A stretch of DNA of 49,570 nt, from contig JAUIGQ010000003.1 in NCBI GenBank assembly GCA_030429925.1, positions 1-49,570 on the forward strand, written 5' to 3'. This DNA comes from Bacteroidia bacterium (GTDB lineage Bacteria; Bacteroidota; Bacteroidia; Flavobacteriales_E; Vicingaceae). Position numbers and translations under genes: made by a program. Positions within the stretch are counted from its first letter, which is position 1; each line of letters begins with the position of its first letter. Below are positions 22,946 to 31,997 of the stretch, piece after piece. The notes below the pieces were generated by a model. The model was not told the DNA's origin, made no database searches, and saw only the letters and a list, made by a program, of their open reading frames with translations.

Positions 22946-24693
22946 TAATTACTTATTGCTTGCTCAGCATCTCTTACAACTCTCACAATGAGCTCAACCA
23001 TATATTGCTCAAATTCTTCCGGAGACATTCCTTCAGCTGAACCTTTGATGTGCTGCACCTCATTGATCAGGTTATTGATTGTGACATTTACGTTCCTAGA
23101 TTTTGAAACTGTCTCAATGCCGGTGATTGGAGTACTCTTGATGGAGCTTTCATCAGCTCCCATTTTATCCTTTGAAGTTAGCATTCCAACAATTGCATCA
23201 ATGGAGTTGATCTTGCCTTGAAGTTTAGCTCGATCGGATGGAGTCAACTTTGCAAAATCAGATCCTAATTGTCCTTCATAGAGTCCTTTTCTTGAGTTTA
23301 ACTTTTGAAGGAAGCTTGCTTGGCCTGCTGCACCCATTGCATTGAACTTGGCCTTAGTTTCATTTTCTTCAAATCGCTTCATCGCTTCTCTTTCAAAGCG
23401 GTTTGTGATACCATCCAGTTGACCTCTTTTATAGTGATCAGTATTAAAGAGCTTGTGCAATCCTTGGATGTTATCATCAATCTTCATGATTCCAACTAAG
23501 GCAACTTGCTTGAAGAAGTTGGTGAGTGGCTGAATGTTCTCTCCTAGCTTTATAAGAGCTGTATTGGTTTGATTATTCAGTATATCACTTAAGGTCTTTG
23601 AGTCATCCAGAGCATTCTTAAAAGCATCATTGAGGTTGTATTTGGTTTGATCAAACTGCTTAAAAGTGTCTAATACACTATCACCAGATGCCTTCAGCTG
23701 ATCAAGTAAACCTTTGATCCCTTCGGATCCACCAACTGCTTCCTTGAACTTTGCAAAATCCTGATCACTCATCTTCTGCAGTTTTGGAACTACATCTGAA
23801 GCGATTCGATCAACAGATCTCATTTTGCCTTCAGCATCAAATAAGGAGACTCCAATCTTTTCAAATCCTTTGATCGTAGATCCTTTGGTCAGATCTTGAA
23901 ATGCAGTCTTTGTGAGTGTAGCAGCAATGTCTACACTTTTCGCATTCTTAGAGAAGATTGCAAAAAGCTTATTGGCATCGTCAAAGTTTTGATTTGCAGC
24001 TGCAGCAGCTCCAGCATATTCAACTTGAACCTTGGCCAGCTGATCAAATGTGGTAATACCTACTTGAACAGTCTTTGCTGAAGACTCTAAGAATCGATCA
24101 AGTTGACTAGCATTGAGATTGAATATTCCCATTGATTTAGCTGCACCTTCAATGGAGGTATTGAAATCTGCTTTAGTTGCAGTTGAGAATTTAGAAAGCT
24201 TTGCAACAATTCGATCCACCTCAGGACCAAACTTTCCGGTGGCCGATTGAACATCAAAATAAGCTGTTGAAGTTTGAGAAGCATCTCTACCGGTAACAAA
24301 TGCGCTTGTAATTACCTTCTCTCGAAGCTTTTCAATTTGAGCCTCTGTTTTATCGAGATTTAAGTTCTTCAGCTCTAAAAACTGATTATTGAACTTTGCA
24401 GCTGCTTGATCAGCTTTATTCAAGACTGTTATAAGTCCAACAGTTGCAGCTGCAGCGCCTCCAATAGGAGACGCAAGAAGTGATAAGCTCCTATCAAGAA
24501 GTGGGATCTCAGATCGAATTGCCTGCAGATCCATTCTGAACTTCTTAGCACCCATATTAGCCCCTCTGAACGGATCCTTCTTCTCAAAGTGATCAACATT
24601 CTTTCCAATCTTCTCGAACTTAGTGTCCAAGGATCTAAAGGCAGCACTACTCTTATCTTTGAGTTCGAATAGCCATGTAGTCTTTTCTTGCAT
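22945..24693 (-). CDS. Phage tail tape measure protein
   Basis: A 582-residue protein with the TP901-type tape measure pattern: LASPIGGAAAATVGLI hydrophobic stretch near 70-90, then QASTAYFDVQSATGKFGPEV, GAAKSMGIFNLNASQL, and alanine-rich AAAAANQNFDDANKLF helices. Tape measures set tail length and are injected with the DNA. Mu's is much longer, so the tail here should be short. In most Mu-like phages it is placed with the tail tube and chaperone; here it is in the head arm on the other strand. Confidence 0.85.
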   Translation of the reverse strand: MQEKTTWLFELKDKSSAAFRSLDTKFEKIGKNVDHFEKKDPFRGANMGAKKFRMDLQAIRSEIPLLDRSLSLLASPIGGAAAATVGLITVLNKADQAAAKFNNQFLELKNLNLDKTEAQIEKLREKVITSAFVTGRDASQTSTAYFDVQSATGKFGPEVDRIVAKLSKFSTATKADFNTSIEGAAKSMGIFNLNASQLDRFLESSAKTVQVGITTFDQLAKVQVEYAGAAAAANQNFDDANKLFAIFSKNAKSVDIAATLTKTAFQDLTKGSTIKGFEKIGVSLFDAEGKMRSVDRIASDVVPKLQKMSDQDFAKFKEAVGGSEGIKGLLDQLKASGDSVLDTFKQFDQTKYNLNDAFKNALDDSKTLSDILNNQTNTALIKLGENIQPLTNFFKQVALVGIMKIDDNIQGLHKLFNTDHYKRGQLDGITNRFEREAMKRFEENETKAKFNAMGAAGQASFLQKLNSRKGLYEGQLGSDFAKLTPSDRAKLQGKINSIDAIVGMLTSKDKMGADESSIKSTPITGIETVSKSRNVNVTINNLINEVQHIKGSAEGMSPEEFEQYMVELIVRVVRDAEQAISN

Positions 24694-24726
24694 TTTTCTT
24701 ATCTTTACAGTCCAATCACGATTGAG

Positions 24727-24789
24727 AATGATTGAGGTGGCAAACGCAGTGAGCTAAAAACTCAAGGTAGCATCTACGCCTCAATCATT
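24727..24789. repeat. Inverted-repeat element between MuF and tape-measure genes
   Basis: AATGATTGAGG (24727-24737) and CCTCAATCATT (24779-24789) form a perfect 11-bp stem that encloses two small hairpins, TGAG/CTCA (24750-24764) and GTAG/CTAC (24767-24777). The stop codon of the MuF-like gene lies in the right arm. On the plus strand six T residues (24788-24793) follow, like a terminator. On the operon strand it is a 91-base intercistronic spacer, unusual in this tightly packed arm. Confidence 0.55.
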
Positions 24790-26059
24790 TTTTATATTCT
24801 AAAATCCCTTTTCTCCAATCCTCCATCACAGAGCTTTGTTTAGCTGAGTATATAGATCTCATCTTTACTTCATTTCCCTTTGTTTCAACAACCACCACAA
24901 CGGCTCTATCTCTAAAATACTTCAGATAGCCAGTCAAGACCCTCTGATTTACTTTTTGTCCTTTACCTGCCTTTATTTGAGTCCATACTTCATCCGGATC
25001 TAATATTGCCCTATCAATCTCAGTTCCTTCAAGTCTTCTTGAGTCTAGAAGCTTCTTTTGAACTTTTTTATCAATATGAATCTCTCTCATCTCTTCTGGT
25101 CCCTTCAGCACAAATCCAGTTTTATCAGTGTCCGGATTAGCTTTGATCTGAGCTTCAAAATATTCCTTCAGTTCCTCTTTGCTTTTCGCGAAATTGCTTG
25201 TTGGGAACTTAGCCGGCCTTTCGTACATCTTAACAACGGATCTCAATCCATAATTTGCAGTTGCTGTTGGCTGCTTAGGAAGTCTTTTGCCCATTGTTTT
25301 GATGTATGGGATATCATCTGTAAAAATGAGTCCTTCCTTCCCTACATTTCGTTTAAATAGCTTTGGAACTTTGGCCTTTTGTACTCTTGCAATGGCATCT
25401 TTAGATGGAGTTCTTCTTACTTCAGATCCTTCTTGGGTAACTGTGCATCGACATCGGAATCTATTAGGTGGATAAATAGTATTCCAGATATCATCATCTA
25501 CAGCTGCAGTTAATCCATCCAGTACTGCATGCTCCTCACTTACCCGGTCATCTCCAACTGTTCGATAAGTTAGGTTTGGAGAGAGTTCTTTGTCCTCTTC
25601 AAAGTCTTTCCACTTAGAAGCCATTTGAGCAGATCCGATTGCTGTAACATATTCTGCATTTAACCAATCTGTTCGATAAGGACCAAGGATCCTTCTTGCA
25701 TCTCGTCGAAAGTTTGTCCAAGGTTTAACCTTTCCCTTCTGATCAAGAAGTTGATCACGAACCTCTAAAGCCATAGAGAGCGACTTAGCAGCTGCGAATA
25801 CATGGATGTTTGCCTTCAGTGAGGAAGTAAGTGCATTCTTAGGACTGGAGTACTCATAATTACCTATCTGATCCTTGATACCAAGATTGAACATCTTGGC
25901 AGTCTCTAGATATAGTCTTTCCGGAATCTGGTCCTTTGAGATCTTACCATCGTAGATATCCTTGATTAGCTCATCAGAGAGCCTTGTGTACTCAGGTCGA
26001 TCTAAAGTGTTGGTGATTTGAAACCCGGGCTCACAAACATGACTTACAAGATGGCCCAT
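24785..26059 (-). CDS. MuF-like head morphogenesis protein with nuclease-like C-terminal domain
   Basis: A 424-residue protein. Residues about 60-240 match the phage MuF-type head morphogenesis domain (TDWLNAEYVTAIGSAQMASK; VGDDRVSEEHAVLDGLTAAV; NRFRCRCTVTQ, the last being the family signature). The C-terminal 120 residues (about 310-424) have the pattern of the phage Barnase-EndoU-ColicinE5/D-RelE-like nuclease group: ILDPDEVWTQIKAG, YFRDRAVVVVVETKGNEVKM, RSIYSAKQ. MuF proteins sit in the capsid, so the nuclease-like part may be injected into the host. No catalytic residue was verified by alignment. Confidence 0.82.
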   Translation of the reverse strand: MGHLVSHVCEPGFQITNTLDRPEYTRLSDELIKDIYDGKISKDQIPERLYLETAKMFNLGIKDQIGNYEYSSPKNALTSSLKANIHVFAAAKSLSMALEVRDQLLDQKGKVKPWTNFRRDARRILGPYRTDWLNAEYVTAIGSAQMASKWKDFEEDKELSPNLTYRTVGDDRVSEEHAVLDGLTAAVDDDIWNTIYPPNRFRCRCTVTQEGSEVRRTPSKDAIARVQKAKVPKLFKRNVGKEGLIFTDDIPYIKTMGKRLPKQPTATANYGLRSVVKMYERPAKFPTSNFAKSKEELKEYFEAQIKANPDTDKTGFVLKGPEEMREIHIDKKVQKKLLDSRRLEGTEIDRAILDPDEVWTQIKAGKGQKVNQRVLTGYLKYFRDRAVVVVVETKGNEVKMRSIYSAKQSSVMEDWRKGILEYKK

Positions 26060-26097
26060 TATTGATTTTTGAGCCTCCCAATGGCGATATGTGTCCT

Positions 26098-27366
26098 CTA
26101 CTTTCCCTCATCACCTCCTCCACCGGTGCTTGGGCTAGCAGGCTCAACTTTTTTAAGCCCTATAATCCTTGAATTGTACTTTTCTTTGAAGTAGTCCTCT
26201 TCAATCTCAAAGTGCTCTAAAAGCCACTGATCGATTTCCATTTGCTCTTTCAAAGAGAGTTCCTTGGTATCATCCCAAATGAATTTGTCTCCCTCTTTGA
26301 ACTCAGTAAATCCCTTTTTAATCAAGAAGGGTATCAGGTCATCATTGATCACGTAGGAAAGATCTACTCCATCAGCTTCAACTATGTCATCGGCAACATT
26401 CAAATGAACTTCAGCTTGAGACTTAGAAGATCCATCATCCATTGTCATGGTTTGACCTAAGATGGCTTTACTGATCTCTGAGTTTGCTCTCTCAATTCTT
26501 TTATCATAGACTTGGAAAGCATCCCCTTTCTTGGATTCCAAAATTTCTATATCGGTACCTTGGGCAAAACGTCCCCATGCATTGGATCCCATATCGGCAA
26601 GCATGCTGTCAATCTTTGAAGCTTCCTTCTTATCCTTCACAGATGTCTTTGCTATTCTGATTGGCATTCCAAACACTTCAGCAAACTCATCCCAAAAAGC
26701 CTTGAGATTACGTTTTGATATAGCGTCTGGAATCAATCTATTTAAAAGCCCAAGATTATCTGGATCACCAACTTCAATAACCCACTCAGATAGCTTTCCT
26801 TTTCTATAGGAGAGCCCATCATCATCCCCAAGCTCCACGATCACAATTCCAAACTCCGGGACAACATGAGGTCGTGGTACCTCTTTGATCTCAACAAACT
26901 TTCCTTCGATGAGATCACCAAACTGGATGAGTGTAGTTCCCCAGAACTCAGCCTTTAGTGCAAGGTGACAGAACTTCCTAAACCACTTCTTCTGAAGGGC
27001 AAGAGTTGCTTCTACATTCTCCTCTCCGTTTTGATCAATCACCTTGAATTTCCTCTGAAGAGTTTGGAGGATCCTATTACGAATTGCTCCAAAGATGTGT
27101 GGATCCAAAATGGCATCATGATAGATATAGATCAGATCTGCTCTTCTAGGTTTTTCAAAATCAAGTGCTGCTTCCAGTGCCGATCTCCAAGCAAGAATAT
27201 CCTTTCTTGATAGATCTCTATTAGATTCAACAAGCTTTACTAAAACAGACTTTAGATCCTTTCTTGACATTCCGGTTGCTTGATTGATCAACCTGCCTGC
27301 TTCAAAGTTCTTTCTGATTGAGTTTCCTTCAGGAAGGAATTTGATAAGTGATTCTGATAAATTCAT
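26098..27366 (-). CDS. Portal protein (DUF935 family, Mu gp29-like)
   Basis: A 422-residue portal-type protein, with the DUF935 motifs RRADLIYIYHDAILDPHIFG, a central EFWGTTLIQF and AILGQTMTMDDGSSKSQAEV, the last strongly typical of this family. The portal forms the DNA gate of the head. It is translated right after a head-tail adaptor gene and before MuF, as in Mu (29 then 30). Confidence 0.93.
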   Translation of the reverse strand: MNLSESLIKFLPEGNSIRKNFEAGRLINQATGMSRKDLKSVLVKLVESNRDLSRKDILAWRSALEAALDFEKPRRADLIYIYHDAILDPHIFGAIRNRILQTLQRKFKVIDQNGEENVEATLALQKKWFRKFCHLALKAEFWGTTLIQFGDLIEGKFVEIKEVPRPHVVPEFGIVIVELGDDDGLSYRKGKLSEWVIEVGDPDNLGLLNRLIPDAISKRNLKAFWDEFAEVFGMPIRIAKTSVKDKKEASKIDSMLADMGSNAWGRFAQGTDIEILESKKGDAFQVYDKRIERANSEISKAILGQTMTMDDGSSKSQAEVHLNVADDIVEADGVDLSYVINDDLIPFLIKKGFTEFKEGDKFIWDDTKELSLKEQMEIDQWLLEHFEIEEDYFKEKYNSRIIGLKKVEPASPSTGGGGDEGK

Positions 27367-27367
27367 A

Positions 27368-27775
27368 TTAATACCATTTTTGCTTTGGTCCGGAACCGTA
27401 ATTCAACCCACCTTCATCTTCCTCATCTTCATATTCCGGTAGATTTGGATTAGCCTTTGCATTTGATACATCTACAAGCCATTGAATTGCTGCATTATAG
27501 CGATCAGATCTTGTCTTTGGGATATCAGGCATTTCAAGAATTGGGAACAGGTGGTAGATAGCCATATCAACCAAGTACATTAGAATCAAATCATTTCTAC
27601 TATCTCCCTCCTGGGCAAATAGTGCAACAGTATCAAACCGGTCCCTTAAGTACCCGGCCATCTCTTCCATGGCAGCATTCTCTGCTTTGATTCTTTGCCT
27701 TGCAGATGGTGCAAGTTCTTCCATGGTCATCTTGCCAACCTGAAAATCGTAATCTTCTCTTTTTATAAATGCCAT
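27368..27775 (-). CDS. Head-tail connector-like protein (DUF1320/gp36-like)
   Basis: A 135-residue helical protein, ending in an acidic stretch (YEDEEDEGG) and a GPKQKWY tail. The VDMAIYHLFPILEMPDIPKT segment (a helix, then P-x-x-R..R..Ai.wL) is typical of DUF1320, the Mu gp36 adaptor family. It lies between the terminase and portal genes and is one base from the portal start. Confidence 0.7.
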   Translation of the reverse strand: MAFIKREDYDFQVGKMTMEELAPSARQRIKAENAAMEEMAGYLRDRFDTVALFAQEGDSRNDLILMYLVDMAIYHLFPILEMPDIPKTRSDRYNAAIQWLVDVSNAKANPNLPEYEDEEDEGGLNYGSGPKQKWY

Positions 27776-27785
27776 ACTTTATAGT

Positions 27786-29318
27786 TTACCAGCGTGCATT
27801 GTGTCTTTTTCCTCCAAAGGAAACTTCAACTTCACTTTGCACTCTGTGTTTAGACAAATAGTAAAATGCTCCTTCATCTGCATCTGGAGAATCATCAGGA
27901 GCTCCAGATCCTTTCTCAAAGGCTAATAAGTGGTCCTCAGCAATCTTCATATCATTACTATCCTTTTCAATTGCATTGTAATACACTTGACCTCTATGAT
28001 AGAATGCTGCTATTCTCTCAATTCTTAAGAACTTATCAGGCTTTGATCTTTTGTCCGGAGAGATAGGAATGAAATACCCTCTCTTTACTCCTTCTTCATC
28101 AAAGTCATTGATAAAGTCATCTTGAATAAAATTGCCTTCAATGTACCAAGTGATCATATCCTGGATCTCTTCCGGAAGCGACTCATGAAACTCATACAAC
28201 CAATCAGCTGCAATTGAGATATCACATTGTCTGACAAAGGATTTAAGTAAATGGAACTCCCTCTTCTTTAGTTTCAGCCCCCAAACTTTGATTGCTTTGT
28301 GGTCGGAGGTGGCCCGGTAAGACAAGTCTCCATAACCGACGATTGCGTCGTACTCTCCCCAGCTTTCTACAGGCATAGCCTTGTACTGGATCCATTCTTT
28401 AAGGAATACATTTCCGTCTTCAACCGGCTCCAACCAATATTCGCACATCCACACTCTCCATGTGGTGTTTTTCTTCTTCTCGTTCCAATACTCTTCACTA
28501 TATCTTTCAGGCCAAGTTGGAATGCCATCTTTATCAAATGGTTTTACCTCAATTATCTGAGTTGTCTCAATTTGACCTATTCGATCCAGAAGACCATCAA
28601 GGATCCCATCCTTTACCTTTCTGTTTTGAGCATAAACACACCTTTGTCTTCCCTTGTGCATTGCTTCCTTGAAGCCGGCAAGAATGTTATGCACTGCCTC
28701 TTTTACCAATACCTTGTTCTTGGCCTTCTTTACATTCTCGAAGTCATCAAAGCAGATGTAATCAGGTCTCCATGATTGGTTTCTAAGTCCCGATGGATCC
28801 TGAAGGATAGACATGGCCATAAATAGTACTCCATCCTTAGTCTTGAATTCTCCATCTGCCCAGTTCCCATAATTAAACTTCTTACCAAAGTCTTGAATGA
28901 TCCTTTGATTGTACTGAAGCTCTGCTTGGATATCTCCTAATAGCCTTCTAGTCTTTGCTTCATTGAAGCCCATTAAAAGCATGAAGTGGATCTCATCCTG
29001 AAGCATCATCCAAAGTGGAATGCCTACATCTGCATGAGTTGATTTAGCAGCACCTCGATGCCAGTTTAGAAAAAGATCGATCTCCTGATTATTCTTGACT
29101 GCTTCAGCTGCTTCAATATGATAGGTAGCGCATTTCGTCTTACCATCATCACAATAATGAGGAAAGTAGTATTCAAAGAACTTCTGGTAATTATTCAGCA
29201 GTCTTTTTTTCCTTCTCTCCTTTTCAGCTTTTGATTCACTTAAGGATTCAGGTGTTGATTGCTGAACCTGATCACAATGCCTTTCCCAATCCCTTAATAG
29301 CTTCTCCTTATTGTTCAT
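27786..29318 (-). CDS. Terminase large subunit
   Basis: A 510-residue TerL, the DNA-packaging motor. The Walker A-like motif WHRGAAKST is at 86-94, Walker B is ICFDDF near 188-193, and the nuclease domain begins at GYGDLSYRATSDHKAIKVWG near residue 325. It starts inside the end of the small-subunit gene (11-base overlap) and is followed by portal and head genes. Confidence 0.93.
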   Translation of the reverse strand: MNNKEKLLRDWERHCDQVQQSTPESLSESKAEKERRKKRLLNNYQKFFEYYFPHYCDDGKTKCATYHIEAAEAVKNNQEIDLFLNWHRGAAKSTHADVGIPLWMMLQDEIHFMLLMGFNEAKTRRLLGDIQAELQYNQRIIQDFGKKFNYGNWADGEFKTKDGVLFMAMSILQDPSGLRNQSWRPDYICFDDFENVKKAKNKVLVKEAVHNILAGFKEAMHKGRQRCVYAQNRKVKDGILDGLLDRIGQIETTQIIEVKPFDKDGIPTWPERYSEEYWNEKKKNTTWRVWMCEYWLEPVEDGNVFLKEWIQYKAMPVESWGEYDAIVGYGDLSYRATSDHKAIKVWGLKLKKREFHLLKSFVRQCDISIAADWLYEFHESLPEEIQDMITWYIEGNFIQDDFINDFDEEGVKRGYFIPISPDKRSKPDKFLRIERIAAFYHRGQVYYNAIEKDSNDMKIAEDHLLAFEKGSGAPDDSPDADEGAFYYLSKHRVQSEVEVSFGGKRHNARW

Positions 29319-29739
29319 TTGCCTTGAATTGAATAAAGTCGTTCTGGCTAAGATTGTTGGGCTTTAATAACTTTGGATAATGCTTTCCTAAAAACTCATT
29401 GTACTCTTTGAAAATCTCAATGTAAACCTGAAGAGTGTGTTTGTTTTCAAGTTTAGCAATTGAGTTAGTGATCTTGATAATTGTATCAGATTCCGACGCA
29501 GTTAGGCTTCGCTTTTCATCTCTTGCAGCTTCTTGGATATCTGCAATGTTGCCATATAGGTTTGAGATCACCTCTGGCTTGATCGATTCATTTGCTGCTT
29601 TAATTACTCCCCATTTATTATCCTTCACCCACTTGCCGATCGTTTTCTCTGTTACTGAGATGGTCTTAGAAATGTGCTTGTTAGTATAGCCGCTTAAATA
29701 AAGACTCTTAGCAACTTTTTTCTTTTGATCATTATTCAT
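29308..29739 (-). CDS. Terminase small subunit-like HTH protein
   Basis: A protein of 143 residues from the ATG at 29739 (a longer frame starts at 29754). The N-terminal helix-turn-helix AKSLYLSGYTNKHISKTISV-type segment resembles the DNA-recognition domain of small terminase subunits and of the Mu gp27 region. It is first in the leftward late operon and overlaps the large subunit gene by 11 bases. Confidence 0.75.
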   Translation of the reverse strand: MNNDQKKKVAKSLYLSGYTNKHISKTISVTEKTIGKWVKDNKWGVIKAANESIKPEVISNLYGNIADIQEAARDEKRSLTASESDTIIKITNSIAKLENKHTLQVYIEIFKEYNEFLGKHYPKLLKPNNLSQNDFIQFKANEQ

Positions 29740-29778
29740 ATAAGCAAATGTCAATAGAATGTGATTTATCCCCTAAAT

Positions 29779-29841
29779 GGGTTTTACGTGGTTAACGAAT
29801 TTCCTAACGTGGTTAACGCTGAGCCTGACGTGGTAAAACCC
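29779..29841. promoter_or_regulatory. Late control region: three 21-bp-spaced repeats between divergent late operons
   Basis: ACGTGGTTAACG occurs at 29786-29797 and 29807-29818, and a variant ACGTGGTAAAAC at 29828-29839. All three starts are 21 bp apart, two DNA turns, putting them on one face. The array is framed by a perfect inverted repeat, GGGTTTTAC (29779-29787) and GTAAAACCC (29833-29841). It lies between the terminase genes (leftward) and the protease-capsid genes (rightward), the likely binding site of a phage late activator. Confidence 0.78.
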
Positions 29842-29858
29842 AAATTGTAAAGCCGAGA

Positions 29859-31013
29859 ATGACTATTCAAATTTGCTACGTGAGCAAGGAGAAAAATTCA
29901 TTCTTTCAGGTCGTAAATGAAGCTAAGGGAAAAGCTACAGTTCTCATCGATGGTGCAATTGGACCATATGGTGGAAATAGCAACCGCAAAATATCAAGCC
30001 AGATAAGGGAGCTTTCAAAGAACAACAAGGAGATCACCTTTTTAATTAATTCAAATGGCGGTTATGTCGATGAAGGAGTGGCAATTTATAATGCCATCAA
30101 TGAATCCAAAGCAGAGACCACCGGTATTGTTGTGGGTGTTGCTGCTTCTATGGCTTTTATCCTTCTTCAGGCATTTGATCACCGAGGTATGAGAAAAATG
30201 ACTCGAGCAATGAGTCACAAGTTCTCCGGAGGAGCATATGGATCGGCTGATCAGCTGAGACAAAAAGCCAAGATGATGGAAGATTGGGAGAATGATGTGA
30301 TCACTGAACTTGCTAATCGCACAGACAAGGATGAATCTGTAATCAAGGACTACTTCAAGGAAGGAGTAGATAAATGGTTTTCTCCAAAGCAGATGCTTGA
30401 GGCAGGTCTAATTGACTTTATCGATGATGGTAAGGCTGCAAAAGCTCCAAAGAACATTAATGATGATGCAGAGGAGCTTTACAACTTCTACCATGATCAT
30501 GTTGTGAATGAATTCAAAGACGAATCAAACGAAGAATTAAACCCAATTAATACAATGAAAAAGGAACACTTGGCCTTAATCGGCCTTCAGGAAGGTGCAG
30601 ATGATTCTGCAATTGAAAACAAGCTTAAGGAGCTTGCTGGAAAGGCTGAAAAAGCCGAGAAGCAAATCAAAGATCAATCTAAAGCTACCGTCGATCAGTT
30701 GATCAAAGACGGAAAGCTTGAGGAAGAGCAAAGAGAATTTGCTGAAAACCTCTTGAACAATGATCCAGTTAAAGGCCCGGGCTTTTTAAACTCCTTAACA
30801 AAAAACAAGGAGAATGCTGAGGAGGAATCTTCAGAAGAAGCTAGACCTACTGATATGATCAAAGGTCAAGGAACCAGAAAGCCTGCAGGATCCAAAGAGA
30901 AGGAAGAAAGAAAGGGTTGGAAGCTTAAAGACTATATCGAGAAAGGTGTAGTTGATGAGCTTACTGATGAGGAGTATGCAAAGCTTGAAGCTGAAGCTGA
31001 ATTGAATAATTAA
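29859..31013 (+). CDS. ClpP-like head maturation protease/scaffold
   Basis: A 384-residue protein. The ClpP/crotonase-like protease fold spans about 25-200: INSNGGYVDEGVAIYNAI, catalytic Ser97 in VGVAASMAF and His120 in AMSHKFSG. The charged C-terminal 150 residues are a probable scaffold region (a helical segment near 220-270, then acidic). Mu gene I has the same arrangement. It opens the rightward late arm directly after the operator array. Confidence 0.9.
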   Translation: MTIQICYVSKEKNSFFQVVNEAKGKATVLIDGAIGPYGGNSNRKISSQIRELSKNNKEITFLINSNGGYVDEGVAIYNAINESKAETTGIVVGVAASMAFILLQAFDHRGMRKMTRAMSHKFSGGAYGSADQLRQKAKMMEDWENDVITELANRTDKDESVIKDYFKEGVDKWFSPKQMLEAGLIDFIDDGKAAKAPKNINDDAEELYNFYHDHVVNEFKDESNEELNPINTMKKEHLALIGLQEGADDSAIENKLKELAGKAEKAEKQIKDQSKATVDQLIKDGKLEEEQREFAENLLNNDPVKGPGFLNSLTKNKENAEEESSEEARPTDMIKGQGTRKPAGSKEKEERKGWKLKDYIEKGVVDELTDEEYAKLEAEAELNN

Positions 31014-31041
31014 TAAAGTAGAGAACGAACACTAAATAGAA

Positions 31042-31932
31042 ATGCCAGAATTAAGAAAATCGGTTTGGGAGAAAGAATTCATTAAGGACTTCTTCCCTTC
31101 TTCAACTTTTTTGAAAGAAGCTGAAGATAAATCTTCAATGGTGGATAATGACAAGATCCATCTTGCTGAGTTAGGAGTTGATCCGGAAGTGTTGATCAAT
31201 AACAATTCATTCCCAATTGGAATTGTTGAAGGCACTGATACTCCAAGAGAAATCCTATTGGAGACCATGTCAACTGTAAATACAGTTGTAAGAGAGATCA
31301 ACAAAGCAGCAAGAGCTCAAAATTTGAGAAAAGAGTACATGGCACCTCATAAGAGGAATATGATGCTGAAGTATTTAGAGAGAGCAGCATGGTCTTTCTC
31401 TCTTGCTACAGTCGATGCAGCCAAAGGAAACGTAGTAGTTCCTACAACTGGTAATGACAGAGGTGATGGAAACAGAGCTGCAACTTTTGCGGATCTTCAT
31501 TCTTTAGCTGCTGTCTACCAAGGCAAGGATGTTCCATTGGAAGATGTAAATGTGGTTCTTACCATAGAACACTTGAATGAGCTGAAACAAGCAGATCTTA
31601 AAGAGTATAAGGAGTTGATGGAAAGCATCAATGAAGGAAAGATCAGTACTCGTTTTGGAATGAAGTTCCATGTCTACTCAAGATGCCCTTATTATACAAT
31701 AGCTGATAATACCAAGCTTGCATTTGGAGCTGCTCCTGCAGCTGGAGATCACAGAGCAAGTTTTGCATTTGTGAAGTCTGAAGTTGTAAGAGCTTGGGGT
31801 ACAGTGAAGATGTTTGCTCGATTGGATGATCCGGAAGCTGAAGGTGATATCTTCCACTTCCACACAAGGTTCATCGCATCGCAAAAGAGAGATATGTACA
31901 GATCTCTTCTTATGACAAAAGCGGTAGCATAG
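31042..31932 (+). CDS. Major capsid protein
   Basis: A 296-residue protein with the position and length of the Mu-like major head protein. It follows the protease-scaffold gene by 28 bases and precedes a strong terminator. Segments such as EFIKDFFPSSTFLKEAEDKS and the C-terminal FHFHTRFIASQKRDMYRSLL support a HK97-type capsid of the type found in Bacteroidota Mu-like phages. Assignment is by context and general resemblance. Confidence 0.75.
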   Translation: MPELRKSVWEKEFIKDFFPSSTFLKEAEDKSSMVDNDKIHLAELGVDPEVLINNNSFPIGIVEGTDTPREILLETMSTVNTVVREINKAARAQNLRKEYMAPHKRNMMLKYLERAAWSFSLATVDAAKGNVVVPTTGNDRGDGNRAATFADLHSLAAVYQGKDVPLEDVNVVLTIEHLNELKQADLKEYKELMESINEGKISTRFGMKFHVYSRCPYYTIADNTKLAFGAAPAAGDHRASFAFVKSEVVRAWGTVKMFARLDDPEAEGDIFHFHTRFIASQKRDMYRSLLMTKAVA

Positions 31933-31951
31933 AAGATTGGTTAGTTGAAAT

Positions 31952-31988
31952 GGGCCGGTAGTTTTTTAAAATTTTTTCCTACCGGCCC
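31952..31988 (+). terminator. Strong hairpin after the capsid gene
   Basis: GGGCCGGTAG (31952-31961) pairs with CTACCGGCCC (31979-31988), a perfect 10-bp stem with an A/T-rich 17-base loop. It lies between the capsid gene and the next gene. No T-run follows the stem, so it may be a partial terminator or an mRNA-stabilising hairpin that raises capsid mRNA. Confidence 0.7.
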
Positions 31989-31997
31989 CTTCCAAAG

